Source of the DNA: CBDCUW01 sp965222745
GTDB taxonomy: Bacteria > Planctomycetota > Planctomycetia > Pirellulales > Pirellulaceae
DNA length: 64,000 bases
Assembly (NCBI GenBank): GCA_965222745.1
Contig: CBDCUW010000004.1
Coordinates: 248,001 to 312,000, forward strand
Direction: 5' to 3'
The notes beneath the pieces are model-generated. The model was not told the origin of the DNA and searched no databases. It saw only the letters and a program-made list of their open reading frames with translations. Every line of letters starts with the position of its first letter. Position 1 is the first letter of the stretch. This document shows positions 34,021-44,160 of the stretch, piece after piece. The translations under genes and the position numbers were made by a program.

Positions 34021-37000
34021 CTACTGACCAACAGAAGCGTCAGCGTCGGACGCTTTCTGAGCCTTTTTGAACATGTCGAGATGAGGCCAGCGGAAGTCGG
34101 GCCTCTTGTAACGCTTGGTCAAGTACTCTTTCTGCTCGGCGATGAAGGTGGCGACGTTCTCTTTGCTGGCGAACGGATCCTTGATCTCGCGTTGAAAGTC
34201 GTGCATGGCTTGGAGCAGGCGTTGTCGGATCGGTTGATGCTGCTCGTTGTCTGCCAGGTTCTTCCATTCGTGAGGGTCTTCCTGCAGATCGAATAGTTCG
34301 TATTCGGGCGGGTTCAGGAAGCTCTGCACGTGCTGGTCTTCAGGGAGCTTGCTGTTGCGATAGCGGGACTCGCCCAGCCGATTGAGCGCGCGGTCCGGGT
34401 TGTAGACCAGCTTGTAACGCTGGTCGCGAATGCCGAACTGCATGTACAACAGATTGGGCGACGAGCCGGTGGTGAAAGTATGGATGTACTTTCGCGGCGG
34501 AACTTTGCCGGAGTCGATGTCCTGAAGAGCGAAGCCCGGCAGGTTGTCGGGAATGGGCATGCGGGCGGCACGCAACGTGGTCGGCAGAATATCGGTCGTC
34601 GATACCATCCTGTTCTCGACCTTTCCCTTGGGAAAGCTCTTCGGATAGTTGACGATCATGGGAATCCGTGTGCCGTTTTCGTAGATGCTGCCTTTGCCTC
34701 GCGGGAAATCCGCACCGTGGTCGGCGATGTAGATCACCAGCGTATCATCGCGGGTTCCCGTTTCATCGAGCTTGTCGAGCACCATGCCAACGCCCTCATC
34801 GAGGCGGTTGATGCAATTGAAATAATCTCGCAGTTCCTCGCGCAGATACGGCGTGTCGGAGCCGATCCAAGGGAACGGTGCAATCGGTTCTTCCACCATG
34901 GTCGTGGGAAAACCGTTCTTTGACTTTCCAACAAAACGGCGGTGGGCATCGGCGTAATTGATAATCAGCAGAAACGGCTTGTCTGCATCCGCGGCCTTCT
35001 GCATCACAACCCGTGCTTGTTCCGCATACTTTTCGATGCTGGTCGTTTTGCCGAAGTTGGAGTCCTTGATCGCGCGGTGATCGACGTAGTCCTCGACAAG
35101 CCGTTCCGGATTGACGTGGGTTTTGCCAAGGAACCCGGTGTAGTAACCCGCTTGCTGGAAATACGCCGGCATCGTTTTGAAATCGCGGTACATCGAGAAG
35201 CGGTGGGTCGCCAGTCCGATGTGTCCGGTCTGCCGTGTGTAGAGTCCGGTCAGAAACGCGGCCCGTGATGGGCTGCAGACCGAATACGGCACGTAAGCTC
35301 GCGTGTAGCGGACGCCGCCCGCGGCAAGCGCATCCAGATGAGGCGTATGGACACGCTGCTCGCCGTAGCAGCCAAGGTGATCGCTGTTGTCTTCCGAGAC
35401 AATGAACAGAATGTTGGGGCGTTTTGATGCAGAGGTTCGTCGGGCGAATACCGTCTCCGTGCTCTCGGTCGTGAACGGCGATGCCGGCAGACCGGTTCTG
35501 TTGAAAAGGTTGACCGCGGGATTCGGATAGGGCAGCCATGCGTAGCGCACATCGCGTGGCTGGCCAACCTTGGGATTGGAAACGGCAACAGTGTTTTTGC
35601 CAATGATTCTCGCGCTGGCCGGGTGAAAGACACCGTCCTTCCCGGAAATTTCAAAGTAGCGCAGCGGTTTGTCGTCGGCTGACTTCAGACCGTCGCCGAC
35701 ATGGTTGAACGAGACGACCATCGAGTCGCCTTCCCGCTCGGCGACATCAAGTAGCGGCCCTGAGTAGGTCGCGTGTGACTTCGATTGATAAGTTGTCCCC
35801 AACGCCCATTTCGCCAGCCGCTCTCCAACGGGTTTCTTCAAAGTGGGATGCACGTTCGACGGATGACCGGTGTCGATCGTGATCGCCATGCCGACGTTGT
35901 TGACTTGATCCAGCATGCGCCGCTGGCCGTCGCGAAACCACGGCCACTCGGGGCGGTTTAGCGCCGGGAGCTGCACGTAAAGAAAGGGGAAGTCGCCCTG
36001 TCCCCACCTCGCTCGCCACTGATTCACCAACAGCGGGAACAGTTGCCCGTGTTCACGCACCCGCGCGGGAGTCTCGGCGTTCGATTCGCCCTGATACCAG
36101 ATGGCCCCACGAATGCCGAAAGGAATCAGCGGCTCGATGCCGGCGTCCCACATGAAGCCGGGTTTGAATGAGTGATTTGGTCCAAAGTCATCGCCGGGAA
36201 TTGACTCGCCTGCTTGAATGGCGGCCAACAGATTCTGCTGGCCCCGCGTCCGGCAGAACTCGCCAAGCCGCGAGTTGTCGAGCCAGTTGCCCGCAACGAG
36301 CCCCTTCAGGTCGGGATCAGCCTGGAGCGCCTCGCGCGGAATCCATGTTTCTGCCGGCGTGCCGCCAACGGCTGGACAGATCAGGCCAACGGGCACTTTG
36401 AGCTGCTGCTGTAAGTACCGGCCAAAGTACCATGCGACGGCAGAAAACTCTTGGGCGGATTCCGCCGATGCCAATTCCCACTGACCTTCGCAGAACCTCT
36501 CTGGAGTAAGACGGGCCAGGTGCTCGGCCCGATAGCTGCCGGAACTCCCACGAGCACCGCCGGATAGATGAAGCAGCCGGATCGTCTCCTTTCGCTCTGC
36601 GAAAGATGCGCTACTTTCGCGGCCCGAAAGGCGAGCAAGTTCTTCGTTGCCGTTGGTGGACTGCTGCAACATCCATTCCATGTTCGACTGCCCGGCGCAG
36701 ACCCACACTTCACCAATGAGAATGTCTTTGAGTTCAATCCGCTCATCAGACGATTGGATCAGCATGGTCGATGGTTTCGCGCTGGCGGCGCGCGGTTTCA
36801 GCCGAACCTGCCACTGGCCCGCTTGATCCGCGTCGGCCGCCCAAGTTTCACCGCCAAAGGTGACGGTTACCTTCGCTCCGGCACTGGCATGTCCCCACAC
36901 AGGAATCTCGGCTTCGGCCTGCAACACCATGTGATCGCTGAACACGCGGGGCAGGCGGAGGCTGGGAAGATGGGAATTCTTGTCTGTCGATCTGTCAGAG

Positions 37001-40000
37001 GTGGGATCGACGGACAGGGAAGTCCGGCGTACAGACTGCTTTCCCACAACGTCGCTCAGCGGAATACGCTGAAACGTCATGTGTGCCTGGCTGCCTTCGT
37101 AAAGGATGCCGATCGTCTTGTCGTCAATCATCGTCATGCACGAATAGCCCGCGCTGTTGTGCTCGTCCAGCAGCAGCCGATGCTGCTTCGGCCATGTCAG
37201 GCCGCGATCGGGCGATGCCTTGATCGTGATGTGATTCCGGCCGCGAATGCTGTCTGGATTCGAAAACAACAGCCAGCCGCCCGCGTTCCCGCCGACTTCG
37301 CGATCCACATCGATCAGGCTCGCCATGCAGGCGCCCGGCTCGATCAACGCCCGCTGGGAAGTCGTATGTTGCTGCCACGTCTTGCCCATGTCACGGGTGG
37401 TCATCACCACGCGCACACCTTTGCGGTTGTAGCGGCAGTTGAGCATCAACACGCCCGGTTCGATCTCCACCACCTGCGATTCGGTCGTGTCGTCGAACGC
37501 TCCGGTGCCAACTTGCCAGGTCTTGCCGTGGTCTTTCGAGTAGATGATTGTCGAATGTGGCAAGCGCCGTTTGTCCGGCGGATCCTGATACTGGGCGGTG
37601 AACACGATCGTGCCGTCGCGCATGGTGATCCCCTTGCCGGGGCCTTGCAGAATGAAGCACCATTCAGGTTTCTTGACTTGCTTGGTGATGTTGATTGGCT
37701 TGGACCACGTGACGCCATCGTCGTCGCTGCGGACCAGCATCAACTGGCCTGTCTCCTCCGGCTTCAGCCCCGGCCCCGAACCGCGCCACGACCGATTGCC
37801 GTGACTCCAAGTGGCTGCCACCCAGATCGTGCCGGTGTTTGTGTCAACCAGAACAGCCGGATCGCCGATGCCGTCGTGTCGCCAATCTGGGTCGTCGCCC
37901 ATGTCCATGATGACCTTCATCGGCTCCCACGTTCGTCCGCCGTCGGTCGAGCGTGACATGCCAACGTCGACGTCGCCGGGCAAGTCCCCACCTCCGCGTC
38001 GTCGCACGTCGTAGACGCCGATCAGCGTGCCCCGATTGGTCGTTGCCAGGCCAGGGATGCGATAGGTGTGAACGCCATCATCGCCGCCTTTGCGAACCGC
38101 GACACCGAGCCGTTGCATGGAAGGTGGGGCGACTTGAAAGTTAACCGCGCTATGGGAGAACGTGACCTGCGAGATTGCTGCGCCGATCTGCTGGTCGATA
38201 TTGGAGTCCTTCTTCAATCGGCAGTTCAGCCAGACAATGTTTTCGCCTTCGGCCAACTTGGCCGACGCTTGGATGGTCTTTGCACTGGGGACTTTCCAGT
38301 CCGTTGCGTCGACCGCCTTGCCCGGCGCAACGGGAAGTCCGCCCGGCGGGGTCGAGACGTAAACCGACTCGATTGGCGACTGGTCCACGGTGCCGTTGAG
38401 TGTCGCCGTTACCCCCGTCAACAAGATCGGATTCAGACTTCCTGTGGTCGTGATCTTCAGCTTTGCGAGTGGGCTGGATTTTGCGCCCACCAATGCCGGC
38501 AGCGTGAACGGCACGACTTCCGCGCTGACGATCTTCTGCGGCCGAGCCGGGGCGATGCGGATGTCGTCGATCAGAATGCCGGTGTTCGGCGGGCTGGTGA
38601 CGGTGAATCGCAGTTGTTTGATAGTGGCGTCACCGAGCGGAACCTTGACGTGATTCAGGAATGCCCGCCCAACGCGGACTTTGGCGTCGCCGTTGTAGAT
38701 CTCCTGCCAGCCGTCGCCCGCCTGTTTGTCGATGCGGAACGAGAACGGTTTGCGGACCGTCCAGCGTTCCGCCCAGAAGCTCAGCAGTCCCGACGTGTCC
38801 AAGTCGCTGGCAATCTTCAGGGTCACGCTGGTCTTTTCACCACCGGTCAGTTGCAGACAATGCTTTCCCGTTTTGGCGTGTTTGTTATCGACAATGGTTC
38901 GGCCGACCCCTGGCGTCCACGTACCGATTTCTGTTTCGAGTTTCTCAAACGGTCCGGGCTTTGCTTCTTCAAAGCCAACTGTAGCTGTGCTTGCCGCAGC
39001 GCGGTCGGTGTTGTCAATGCCGCTTTCCGCAGGCTCTTGCTCTCTGGCGACGGCAGCGATGGTTTGCCACTGCGCCGTGAGCCGCTTGACCACCTCCGGC
39101 TGTTTGCTGGCAACGTTCTCCGTTTCGACCAGCCCGCCGGCGTAGTCGTACAGCTCGGTCGCACGGAGTTCGCCGGATTTCCGATGAACCCACTGAGTCA
39201 AGCGGTTGGTCTTCGTCCGTATCGAATAGCCCATCAATCCGCCGCCCCGCGGATACTGACTAAGCGATGCCGTCTTCGTGGTCGCCGCCGGATCGTTCAG
39301 GATCGGTACAAAACTCTTGCCTTCGAGCTGCTTGGTGATCGGCAAACCGGCCAGCTCAGCGAGCGTCGGGTAAAGATCGACCAACTCGACCAGCGACGAT
39401 GTCGGCTTGCCCGCAGCTTTCATCTCTGGCGTTCGCACGATGAGCGGCACGCGAGAATCGAGTTCAAAGTTCGTGGTCTTGCCCCACAAGCCTTGTTCGC
39501 CGAGGTGATAACCATGATCGCCCCACAGCACGACAATCGTGTTTTCGCCGAGCCCCAATCGGTCCAACTCACTCAGCACTCGGCCGATCTGCGCGTCGAT
39601 GTAACTGACGCAGGCGAAATAGGCCTGACGCACGCGGCGCTGATTCGCATCGGGAATCGCGCCGCGTTTCGGCTGATCGGTATAGCGGCGTAGTTCACCG
39701 GAGCCGTGCCCCGCAAAGCTCGGAGCGTTGCTCGGAAATTCCGTGTCAGTCGGCAGCGCGACATCTTTGTAAAGGTCAAAGTACTTCTTCGGCGCGACGT
39801 AGGGCGAGTGAGGCTTGATGAAACCAACCGCCAGAAAGAACGGCTTGTTGCTGTCTTTTCGTTCGCGCAGCGCCACCACTGCGGCATCGGCAACCTTGCC
39901 GTCGTAAAGCGTGCTATCGGACACGTCGGGGGCTTCGCTCGCCGGTCCGAACACAAGCTTTTTCGTCCAGTCGTCGGGCGCTGAATTCTTCGGCTTGTAC

Positions 40001-40551
40001 ACCTTCAGATAGATGGATTTCGCCGCCGCGATGCCCTCCTCGGTGTAGTAGTAACGCGGTCCAAAGCGAATCGCCGGCACGGACCAGCTTTCTGGGTCAC
40101 CCATCGTGTCCCACTTGGTGATGCTTGCGCCCTCAGGAAACACGCCGTGATAAATCTTGCCGATGGCCGCCGCGTGATACCCATGATTCTTGAAGTGCTG
40201 CGGCAGCGTGACGACGTCAGGGTGATTGGCACGAAAGTGAGAATGATTCCCGGTTACTCCAATCGAATCGGGACGCATGCCGGTCATCAGACTCGTCCGC
40301 GACGGATTGCAGACTGCCTGTTGACAATACGCTCGTTCAAAAAGGCGACCACTTGCCGCCAACGCGTTGATATTGGGACTGTGAATGTGTGACGCGCCGT
40401 AGCAACCCAGTTCCGCCCGCAGATCATCAACCGCAATGAACAATACGTTCGGTCGTGCCTCGGCGGCGTTGCTTGGCAGCGAACCTAGCAGCGAACCTAG
40501 CAACGCAACGATCGCAACCATCACTTGACATGTGGTCCATCTTCTGAGCAC
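34021..40551 (-). CDS. 2176-aa four-enzyme fusion: sulfatase - sialidase - sialate O-acetylesterase - sulfatase
   Basis: It starts at GTG 40551 with AAGGA 9 nt before. A signal peptide (residues 1-~29, ending S-N-A-A) is followed by sulfatase 1 (~33-500) with formylglycine motif C-N-P-S-R (Cys81). A beta-sandwich linker (~520-670) follows. The sialidase (~805-1170) has the Y-R-I-P motif at 830-833 and five Asp boxes, S/T-x-D-x-G-x-T-W type, at about 868, 942, 1005, 1052 and 1113. A sialate O-acetylesterase domain (~1195-1685) has G-Q-S-N-M (Ser1289) and Asp1560/His1568. Sulfatase 2 (~1710-2150) has C-S-P-S-R (Cys1759). All motifs are intact and there is no frame break. Together they would strip sulfate, O-acetyl and sialic acid from extracellular glycans (inferred). 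The downstream PhyH gene is 8 nt away. Confidence 0.9.
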   Translation of the reverse strand: MLRRWTTCQVMVAIVALLGSLLGSLPSNAAEARPNVLFIAVDDLRAELGCYGASHIHSPNINALAASGRLFERAYCQQAVCNPSRTSLMTGMRPDSIGVTGNHSHFRANHPDVVTLPQHFKNHGYHAAAIGKIYHGVFPEGASITKWDTMGDPESWSVPAIRFGPRYYYTEEGIAAAKSIYLKVYKPKNSAPDDWTKKLVFGPASEAPDVSDSTLYDGKVADAAVVALRERKDSNKPFFLAVGFIKPHSPYVAPKKYFDLYKDVALPTDTEFPSNAPSFAGHGSGELRRYTDQPKRGAIPDANQRRVRQAYFACVSYIDAQIGRVLSELDRLGLGENTIVVLWGDHGYHLGEQGLWGKTTNFELDSRVPLIVRTPEMKAAGKPTSSLVELVDLYPTLAELAGLPITKQLEGKSFVPILNDPAATTKTASLSQYPRGGGLMGYSIRTKTNRLTQWVHRKSGELRATELYDYAGGLVETENVASKQPEVVKRLTAQWQTIAAVAREQEPAESGIDNTDRAAASTATVGFEEAKPGPFEKLETEIGTWTPGVGRTIVDNKHAKTGKHCLQLTGGEKTSVTLKIASDLDTSGLLSFWAERWTVRKPFSFRIDKQAGDGWQEIYNGDAKVRVGRAFLNHVKVPLGDATIKQLRFTVTSPPNTGILIDDIRIAPARPQKIVSAEVVPFTLPALVGAKSSPLAKLKITTTGSLNPILLTGVTATLNGTVDQSPIESVYVSTPPGGLPVAPGKAVDATDWKVPSAKTIQASAKLAEGENIVWLNCRLKKDSNIDQQIGAAISQVTFSHSAVNFQVAPPSMQRLGVAVRKGGDDGVHTYRIPGLATTNRGTLIGVYDVRRRGGGDLPGDVDVGMSRSTDGGRTWEPMKVIMDMGDDPDWRHDGIGDPAVLVDTNTGTIWVAATWSHGNRSWRGSGPGLKPEETGQLMLVRSDDDGVTWSKPINITKQVKKPEWCFILQGPGKGITMRDGTIVFTAQYQDPPDKRRLPHSTIIYSKDHGKTWQVGTGAFDDTTESQVVEIEPGVLMLNCRYNRKGVRVVMTTRDMGKTWQQHTTSQRALIEPGACMASLIDVDREVGGNAGGWLLFSNPDSIRGRNHITIKASPDRGLTWPKQHRLLLDEHNSAGYSCMTMIDDKTIGILYEGSQAHMTFQRIPLSDVVGKQSVRRTSLSVDPTSDRSTDKNSHLPSLRLPRVFSDHMVLQAEAEIPVWGHASAGAKVTVTFGGETWAADADQAGQWQVRLKPRAASAKPSTMLIQSSDERIELKDILIGEVWVCAGQSNMEWMLQQSTNGNEELARLSGRESSASFAERKETIRLLHLSGGARGSSGSYRAEHLARLTPERFCEGQWELASAESAQEFSAVAWYFGRYLQQQLKVPVGLICPAVGGTPAETWIPREALQADPDLKGLVAGNWLDNSRLGEFCRTRGQQNLLAAIQAGESIPGDDFGPNHSFKPGFMWDAGIEPLIPFGIRGAIWYQGESNAETPARVREHGQLFPLLVNQWRARWGQGDFPFLYVQLPALNRPEWPWFRDGQRRMLDQVNNVGMAITIDTGHPSNVHPTLKKPVGERLAKWALGTTYQSKSHATYSGPLLDVAEREGDSMVVSFNHVGDGLKSADDKPLRYFEISGKDGVFHPASARIIGKNTVAVSNPKVGQPRDVRYAWLPYPNPAVNLFNRTGLPASPFTTESTETVFARRTSASKRPNILFIVSEDNSDHLGCYGEQRVHTPHLDALAAGGVRYTRAYVPYSVCSPSRAAFLTGLYTRQTGHIGLATHRFSMYRDFKTMPAYFQQAGYYTGFLGKTHVNPERLVEDYVDHRAIKDSNFGKTTSIEKYAEQARVVMQKAADADKPFLLIINYADAHRRFVGKSKNGFPTTMVEEPIAPFPWIGSDTPYLREELRDYFNCINRLDEGVGMVLDKLDETGTRDDTLVIYIADHGADFPRGKGSIYENGTRIPMIVNYPKSFPKGKVENRMVSTTDILPTTLRAARMPIPDNLPGFALQDIDSGKVPPRKYIHTFTTGSSPNLLYMQFGIRDQRYKLVYNPDRALNRLGESRYRNSKLPEDQHVQSFLNPPEYELFDLQEDPHEWKNLADNEQHQPIRQRLLQAMHDFQREIKDPFASKENVATFIAEQKEYLTKRYKRPDFRWPHLDMFKKAQKASDADASVGQ

Positions 40552-40716
40552 TGATCGGAATCCTTCAAAGCAGGACGGGGCACGGAAACTCGTTCGTCAA
40601 TGGTGGTGGTCCGACCGCATGTTGCAGCTTCACGGACTCTTGGCTCGCTAGAATTTCATCACCCATGGCTCCGTTCGTGGGGAGCACACCAGTCCTGGCC
40701 AGCGAGCTTCTGGGTG

Positions 40717-42276
40717 CTACTGCTTTGCTTTGGCGCGCTTCTTGGCTGCCGGTTTGTCCAGCGGGATCAGCGGAAACAGCTCCGAGGGGGTGCGAGCGGC
40801 CGCCATCATTTTTGCCAGCCTGGTTACCAGTTCGGGATGTTGGCCGGCAACGTTGTTCTGTTCGCCCATGTCGTCGGCAATGTTGTAAAGCTCGATTTCC
40901 AAGTTGCCTTTGGACATGTTTTGACGGACCGCCTTCCAATCGCCAACGCGTATGGTTTGTTGGCCGCCGTAACCTGAGAATTCGCGATACAGGTAAGGTC
41001 GCAGCGGCTGTTGCTTGCCCAGCAGCGTTGCGACCATCGAGATCCCGTCGATTCCTTCGGGCAACTGGGAACTTTTTCCTCCGACGATTTCCATCAGCGT
41101 CGGCATCCAGTCTTCGAAACCGCTGATTCGATCGCTGGAGGAACCTGCTTTGACTTTTCCCGGCCAACGAACCAGGGTTGGAACACGAACGCCGCCTTCG
41201 TAAAGCGATCCTTTCAATCCCCGTAGCTCGCCGACACTTTCAAAGAACTCGTAGTCGACTTCCTGGTCCAAGTGGGTCGTGCCGTTATCGCTGCTGAACA
41301 CGACAACCGTGTTGTCGGACAAATTCAGTTCGTCCAACAGCTTCAGGATGTTTCCGACATAACGATCCATTCGGGTGATCATGGCGGCATAGGCGGCGCG
41401 AGGGGTGAAGTGAGGCGTGTAGCCGTATCCCTTTTCACGTGTAAAAGGCGGATCGTTCCAACTGAGTTGGAGATACGGTTTCAGCTCTTCGTCCGGGACA
41501 TGAAGGGCAACATGAGGAATGACCGTTGGGTAGTAAAGAAAGAACGGCTGGTCTTTGTTGTCGCGAATGAACTGCAATGCCTGCTGGTTGATTCGGTCGG
41601 GCGCGTAGTCGGTTCCTTTGAAGATGTCGTAGCTGCGCGGATCGTTCTTGTCGGCATCCTTGGCAAGCGAAGCGTGGCCGGGAACCGCTGGATCGTTGTC
41701 AAGTTGGATGTGTTTGTCGTCGTCCCAGAGATAAGACGGGTAGTAGCTGTGGGCGTGTGCCTGGCAGTTGTATCCAAAGAAGCGGTCCACACCTTGAAGC
41801 AACGGTTGGCCGGCAGAATCGGGCCCGCCCAGACCCCACTTGCCGAAAGCACCCGTCTTGTATCCCTGGGCCTGCATCAGTTCGGCCAACGTGACTTCGC
41901 TGGCTGGAATCGGCTGCTGGCCTTCGGGAGGTGTCGAGCGGTTGTTGCGAACGTAGGCGTGTCCCGGATTCTTTCCGGTCATCAAGACACAACGAGACGG
42001 CGCGCAGACCGCGTTGCCGCAGTAATGCTGTGTCAACCGCATCCCTTGCCGGGCGAGTGCATCCAAGTTGGGTGTGCGTATTTTTTTCTGTCCAAAACAG
42101 CCAAGTTCGCGGTAGCCCAGGTCGTCGGCCAGAATGAACACGACGTTGGGACGCTCGGCTGCTTCGGCGCTGCGTTGGCCGCTGCCGAACATGACAAGCA
42201 ACATCGCGGCGGCCAGAATCGCCACTGCCGCACGTCCGATTTGCCAGGAGGAAACGGTTGCCTGGATTGGTTTCAT
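40717..42276 (-). CDS. Secreted arylsulfatase-type sulfatase
   Basis: A 519-aa protein; ATG 42276 has AAAGG 6 nt upstream, whereas ATG 42303 lacks a site. The signal peptide core A-A-V-A-I-L-A-A-A-M-L-L-V-M-F-G ends near A-E-A-A. The sulfatase signature is V-V-F-I-L-A-D-D-L-G-Y for metal binding, the formylglycine motif C-A-P-S-R with Cys91, G-K-W-G-L-G-G, and F-S-S-D-N-G-T for the second metal site. A Lys-rich tail closes the protein. It needs a formylglycine-generating enzyme encoded elsewhere. It lies upstream of the fusion gene on the same strand with a 165-nt gap, so the two may form one regulon. Confidence 0.9.
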   Translation of the reverse strand: MKPIQATVSSWQIGRAAVAILAAAMLLVMFGSGQRSAEAAERPNVVFILADDLGYRELGCFGQKKIRTPNLDALARQGMRLTQHYCGNAVCAPSRCVLMTGKNPGHAYVRNNRSTPPEGQQPIPASEVTLAELMQAQGYKTGAFGKWGLGGPDSAGQPLLQGVDRFFGYNCQAHAHSYYPSYLWDDDKHIQLDNDPAVPGHASLAKDADKNDPRSYDIFKGTDYAPDRINQQALQFIRDNKDQPFFLYYPTVIPHVALHVPDEELKPYLQLSWNDPPFTREKGYGYTPHFTPRAAYAAMITRMDRYVGNILKLLDELNLSDNTVVVFSSDNGTTHLDQEVDYEFFESVGELRGLKGSLYEGGVRVPTLVRWPGKVKAGSSSDRISGFEDWMPTLMEIVGGKSSQLPEGIDGISMVATLLGKQQPLRPYLYREFSGYGGQQTIRVGDWKAVRQNMSKGNLEIELYNIADDMGEQNNVAGQHPELVTRLAKMMAAARTPSELFPLIPLDKPAAKKRAKAKQ

Positions 42277-42430
42277 CGTTGACCTTTCTGGATACATTTT
42301 CATGTCAAAGTGTGTTCATCACCGCAGCGGGGCTCGGCAGACACTATACTACCGCGCGATCACACTTACCGCCGATTACGTCGTTTGGCCCCGTCGGAAG
42401 GTAGATGTTGACCCTGTCTGGAGGTAAACC

Positions 42431-43546
42431 ATGAATGCTGCGATGAACCGTCGACGATTCCTGCACTTTGCCTCTCTAGCGGCGGTCGGCGTGACCGGGG
42501 CGGTTGCCCAGGAGAAGACCGCTTCCTCCGCGGTCGCCTGGCACGATGTGCAGCAGTGGGGCGTGGAAGGCAAAGGTTGGTCGGAGGAGGAGACCGAGAA
42601 GTACTTTGATCGGCTGCCGGCCCGTGCAAAGGGAGTGGTGCGCGGTCCTGTCTGGAGCTTGAGCCGACATTCGGCCGGAATGTTGGCGCGATTTCAGACC
42701 GACGCCCGCGAGATCTGGGTCGACTACACCGTCACCTCGCCCTCGCTGGCCATGCCGCATATGCCGGCAACCGGCGTCAGCGGAATCGACTTGTACGCCC
42801 AGACCGACTCCGGACAGTGGCGGTGGCTATCGGTTTCGCGGCCCACAAAGCAAACCACCAAGGCGAAGCTGATTTCGGGAATCACGCCGGGCAAACGAGC
42901 GTATACCGTTTACCTGCCACTGTACAACGGAACGGAGTCATTGAAGATCGGTGTGCCAGCCGGCGCCTCTTTCACACCCATCGAACCTCGGCAAGAAAAG
43001 CCGATCGTCTTCTATGGAACGTCGATCACCCACGGCGCCTGCGCCTCGCGACCCGGCATGCCGCATCCCGCCATCTTGGGCCGCCGACTGGACCGGCCGG
43101 TGATCAATCTGGGTTTTTCCGGGAACGGTCGAATGGAACCGGAGGTAGGGAGTTTGTTGGCCGAACTCGATCCGGCGGTCTACGTGATCGATTGCCTGCC
43201 GAATATGGTCGGCAGCATGGTGGCCGAGCGCGCCAAGCCGTTGGTCGAACAACTTCGCCAAGCTCGGCCGGATACTCCCATCTTGTTGGTGGAAGATCGT
43301 ACCTACGCGAACACGCCTTTTTTGCCCGAGCGCCAACAGCGTCACGAGCAAAGTCGCCGGGCCCTTCGCGCCGCCTATGACGCGCTGATCCAGTCAGGAG
43401 CAACGCGGCTTGGGTACGTCGACGGTGATTCGCTGTTGGGCGAGGATCGAGATGATACGACCGACGGATCGCATCCATCCGACCTCGGTTTCTTTCGCCA
43501 GGCCAATGCGATCGAACCGCAGCTGCGGCGTTTGCTGAAGGCTTAG
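42431..43546 (+). CDS. Tat-exported SGNH/GDSL-type hydrolase
   Basis: A 371-aa protein; ATG 42443 is an alternative start. The N-terminus carries a twin-arginine signal, M-N-R-R-R-F-L-H-F-A-S-L-A-A-V-G, so export of a folded enzyme is likely. A beta domain (~40-180) precedes the SGNH core: F-Y-G-T-S-I-T-H-G with Ser198, N-L-G-F-S-G-N-G for the Gly/Asn blocks, and D-G-S-H-P-S-D with Asp345 and His348. This fits an ester-cleaving carbohydrate esterase. The gene is divergent from the sulfatase and sits in the glycan region, which supports a deacylase role (inference). Confidence 0.87.
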   Translation: MNAAMNRRRFLHFASLAAVGVTGAVAQEKTASSAVAWHDVQQWGVEGKGWSEEETEKYFDRLPARAKGVVRGPVWSLSRHSAGMLARFQTDAREIWVDYTVTSPSLAMPHMPATGVSGIDLYAQTDSGQWRWLSVSRPTKQTTKAKLISGITPGKRAYTVYLPLYNGTESLKIGVPAGASFTPIEPRQEKPIVFYGTSITHGACASRPGMPHPAILGRRLDRPVINLGFSGNGRMEPEVGSLLAELDPAVYVIDCLPNMVGSMVAERAKPLVEQLRQARPDTPILLVEDRTYANTPFLPERQQRHEQSRRALRAAYDALIQSGATRLGYVDGDSLLGEDRDDTTDGSHPSDLGFFRQANAIEPQLRRLLKA

Positions 43547-43548
43547 TT

Positions 43549-44160
43549 TCACTTGGTCCTGGCCAACACCGCCATCTTCACCAAATCGGCCAGTGAATCG
43601 GCTCCCATTTTTTCGAAGACGTCGTGACGCCTGCTTTCGACGGTTCGAATGCTGACGTCCAATCGTTTGGCGATCACCTTGTTGGCGAGCCCCTCGACGA
43701 TCAGGTCCATCACAGTTCGCTCCTTGTCATTGAGCGATTCGATCTTCCCCAGTACCTCCTGCCGTTTCAGACTGTCGGCCCGTTGGGTCTGGTCGCGGGC
43801 GATCGCCTCGCGAATCGCGTCCCACAGGTCATTGTCTTCGTAAGGCTTCTCCAAGAGCGTGACGGCACCGTGCCTCATCGCGCGGACCGTCAAAGGAGTT
43901 CGGGGGTGAGCCGTGATGACGATCACCGGCAACGTGATGCCGCGGTTGATCAGTTCTTCCTGCAACTCAAGACCGCTCATGCCAAGCATCCGCAAGTCGG
44001 TGACCAGACACCCCGGTTGATCAACAGTGTAAGCGGCCAGAAATTCTTCGCCTGACGCAAACGATTCTGCGCTGAGGTTCATTGATTGAATCAGGGCGCA
44101 GACCGAGTTCCTCGCTTGATCGTCATCGTCAACAACAAACACCGTTGAACTTTCAAACAT
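43549..44160 (-). CDS. FixJ-type response regulator (receiver + LuxR HTH)
   Basis: A 203-aa protein. The receiver domain has the acidic cluster V-V-D-D-D-D (11-14), phospho-acceptor Asp55 in L-V-T-D-L-R-M, a conserved T in V-I-V-I-T-A-H and Lys near 109 in L-L-E-K-P-Y. The C-terminal LuxR/GerE-type helix-turn-helix spans ~143-198 (V-I-A-K-R-L-D-V-S-I-R-T-V-E-S-R-R). No histidine kinase gene adjoins it. It converges with the SGNH gene, with 2 nt between the stops. Confidence 0.9.
   Translation of the reverse strand: MFESSTVFVVDDDDQARNSVCALIQSMNLSAESFASGEEFLAAYTVDQPGCLVTDLRMLGMSGLELQEELINRGITLPVIVITAHPRTPLTVRAMRHGAVTLLEKPYEDNDLWDAIREAIARDQTQRADSLKRQEVLGKIESLNDKERTVMDLIVEGLANKVIAKRLDVSIRTVESRRHDVFEKMGADSLADLVKMAVLARTK

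Noticed and set aside
36568..39693. Two long plus-strand open frames opposite the four-enzyme fusion gene
   Set aside because: They are antisense to strongly conserved catalytic regions, have Arg/Pro-rich shadow composition and show no recognisable domain.
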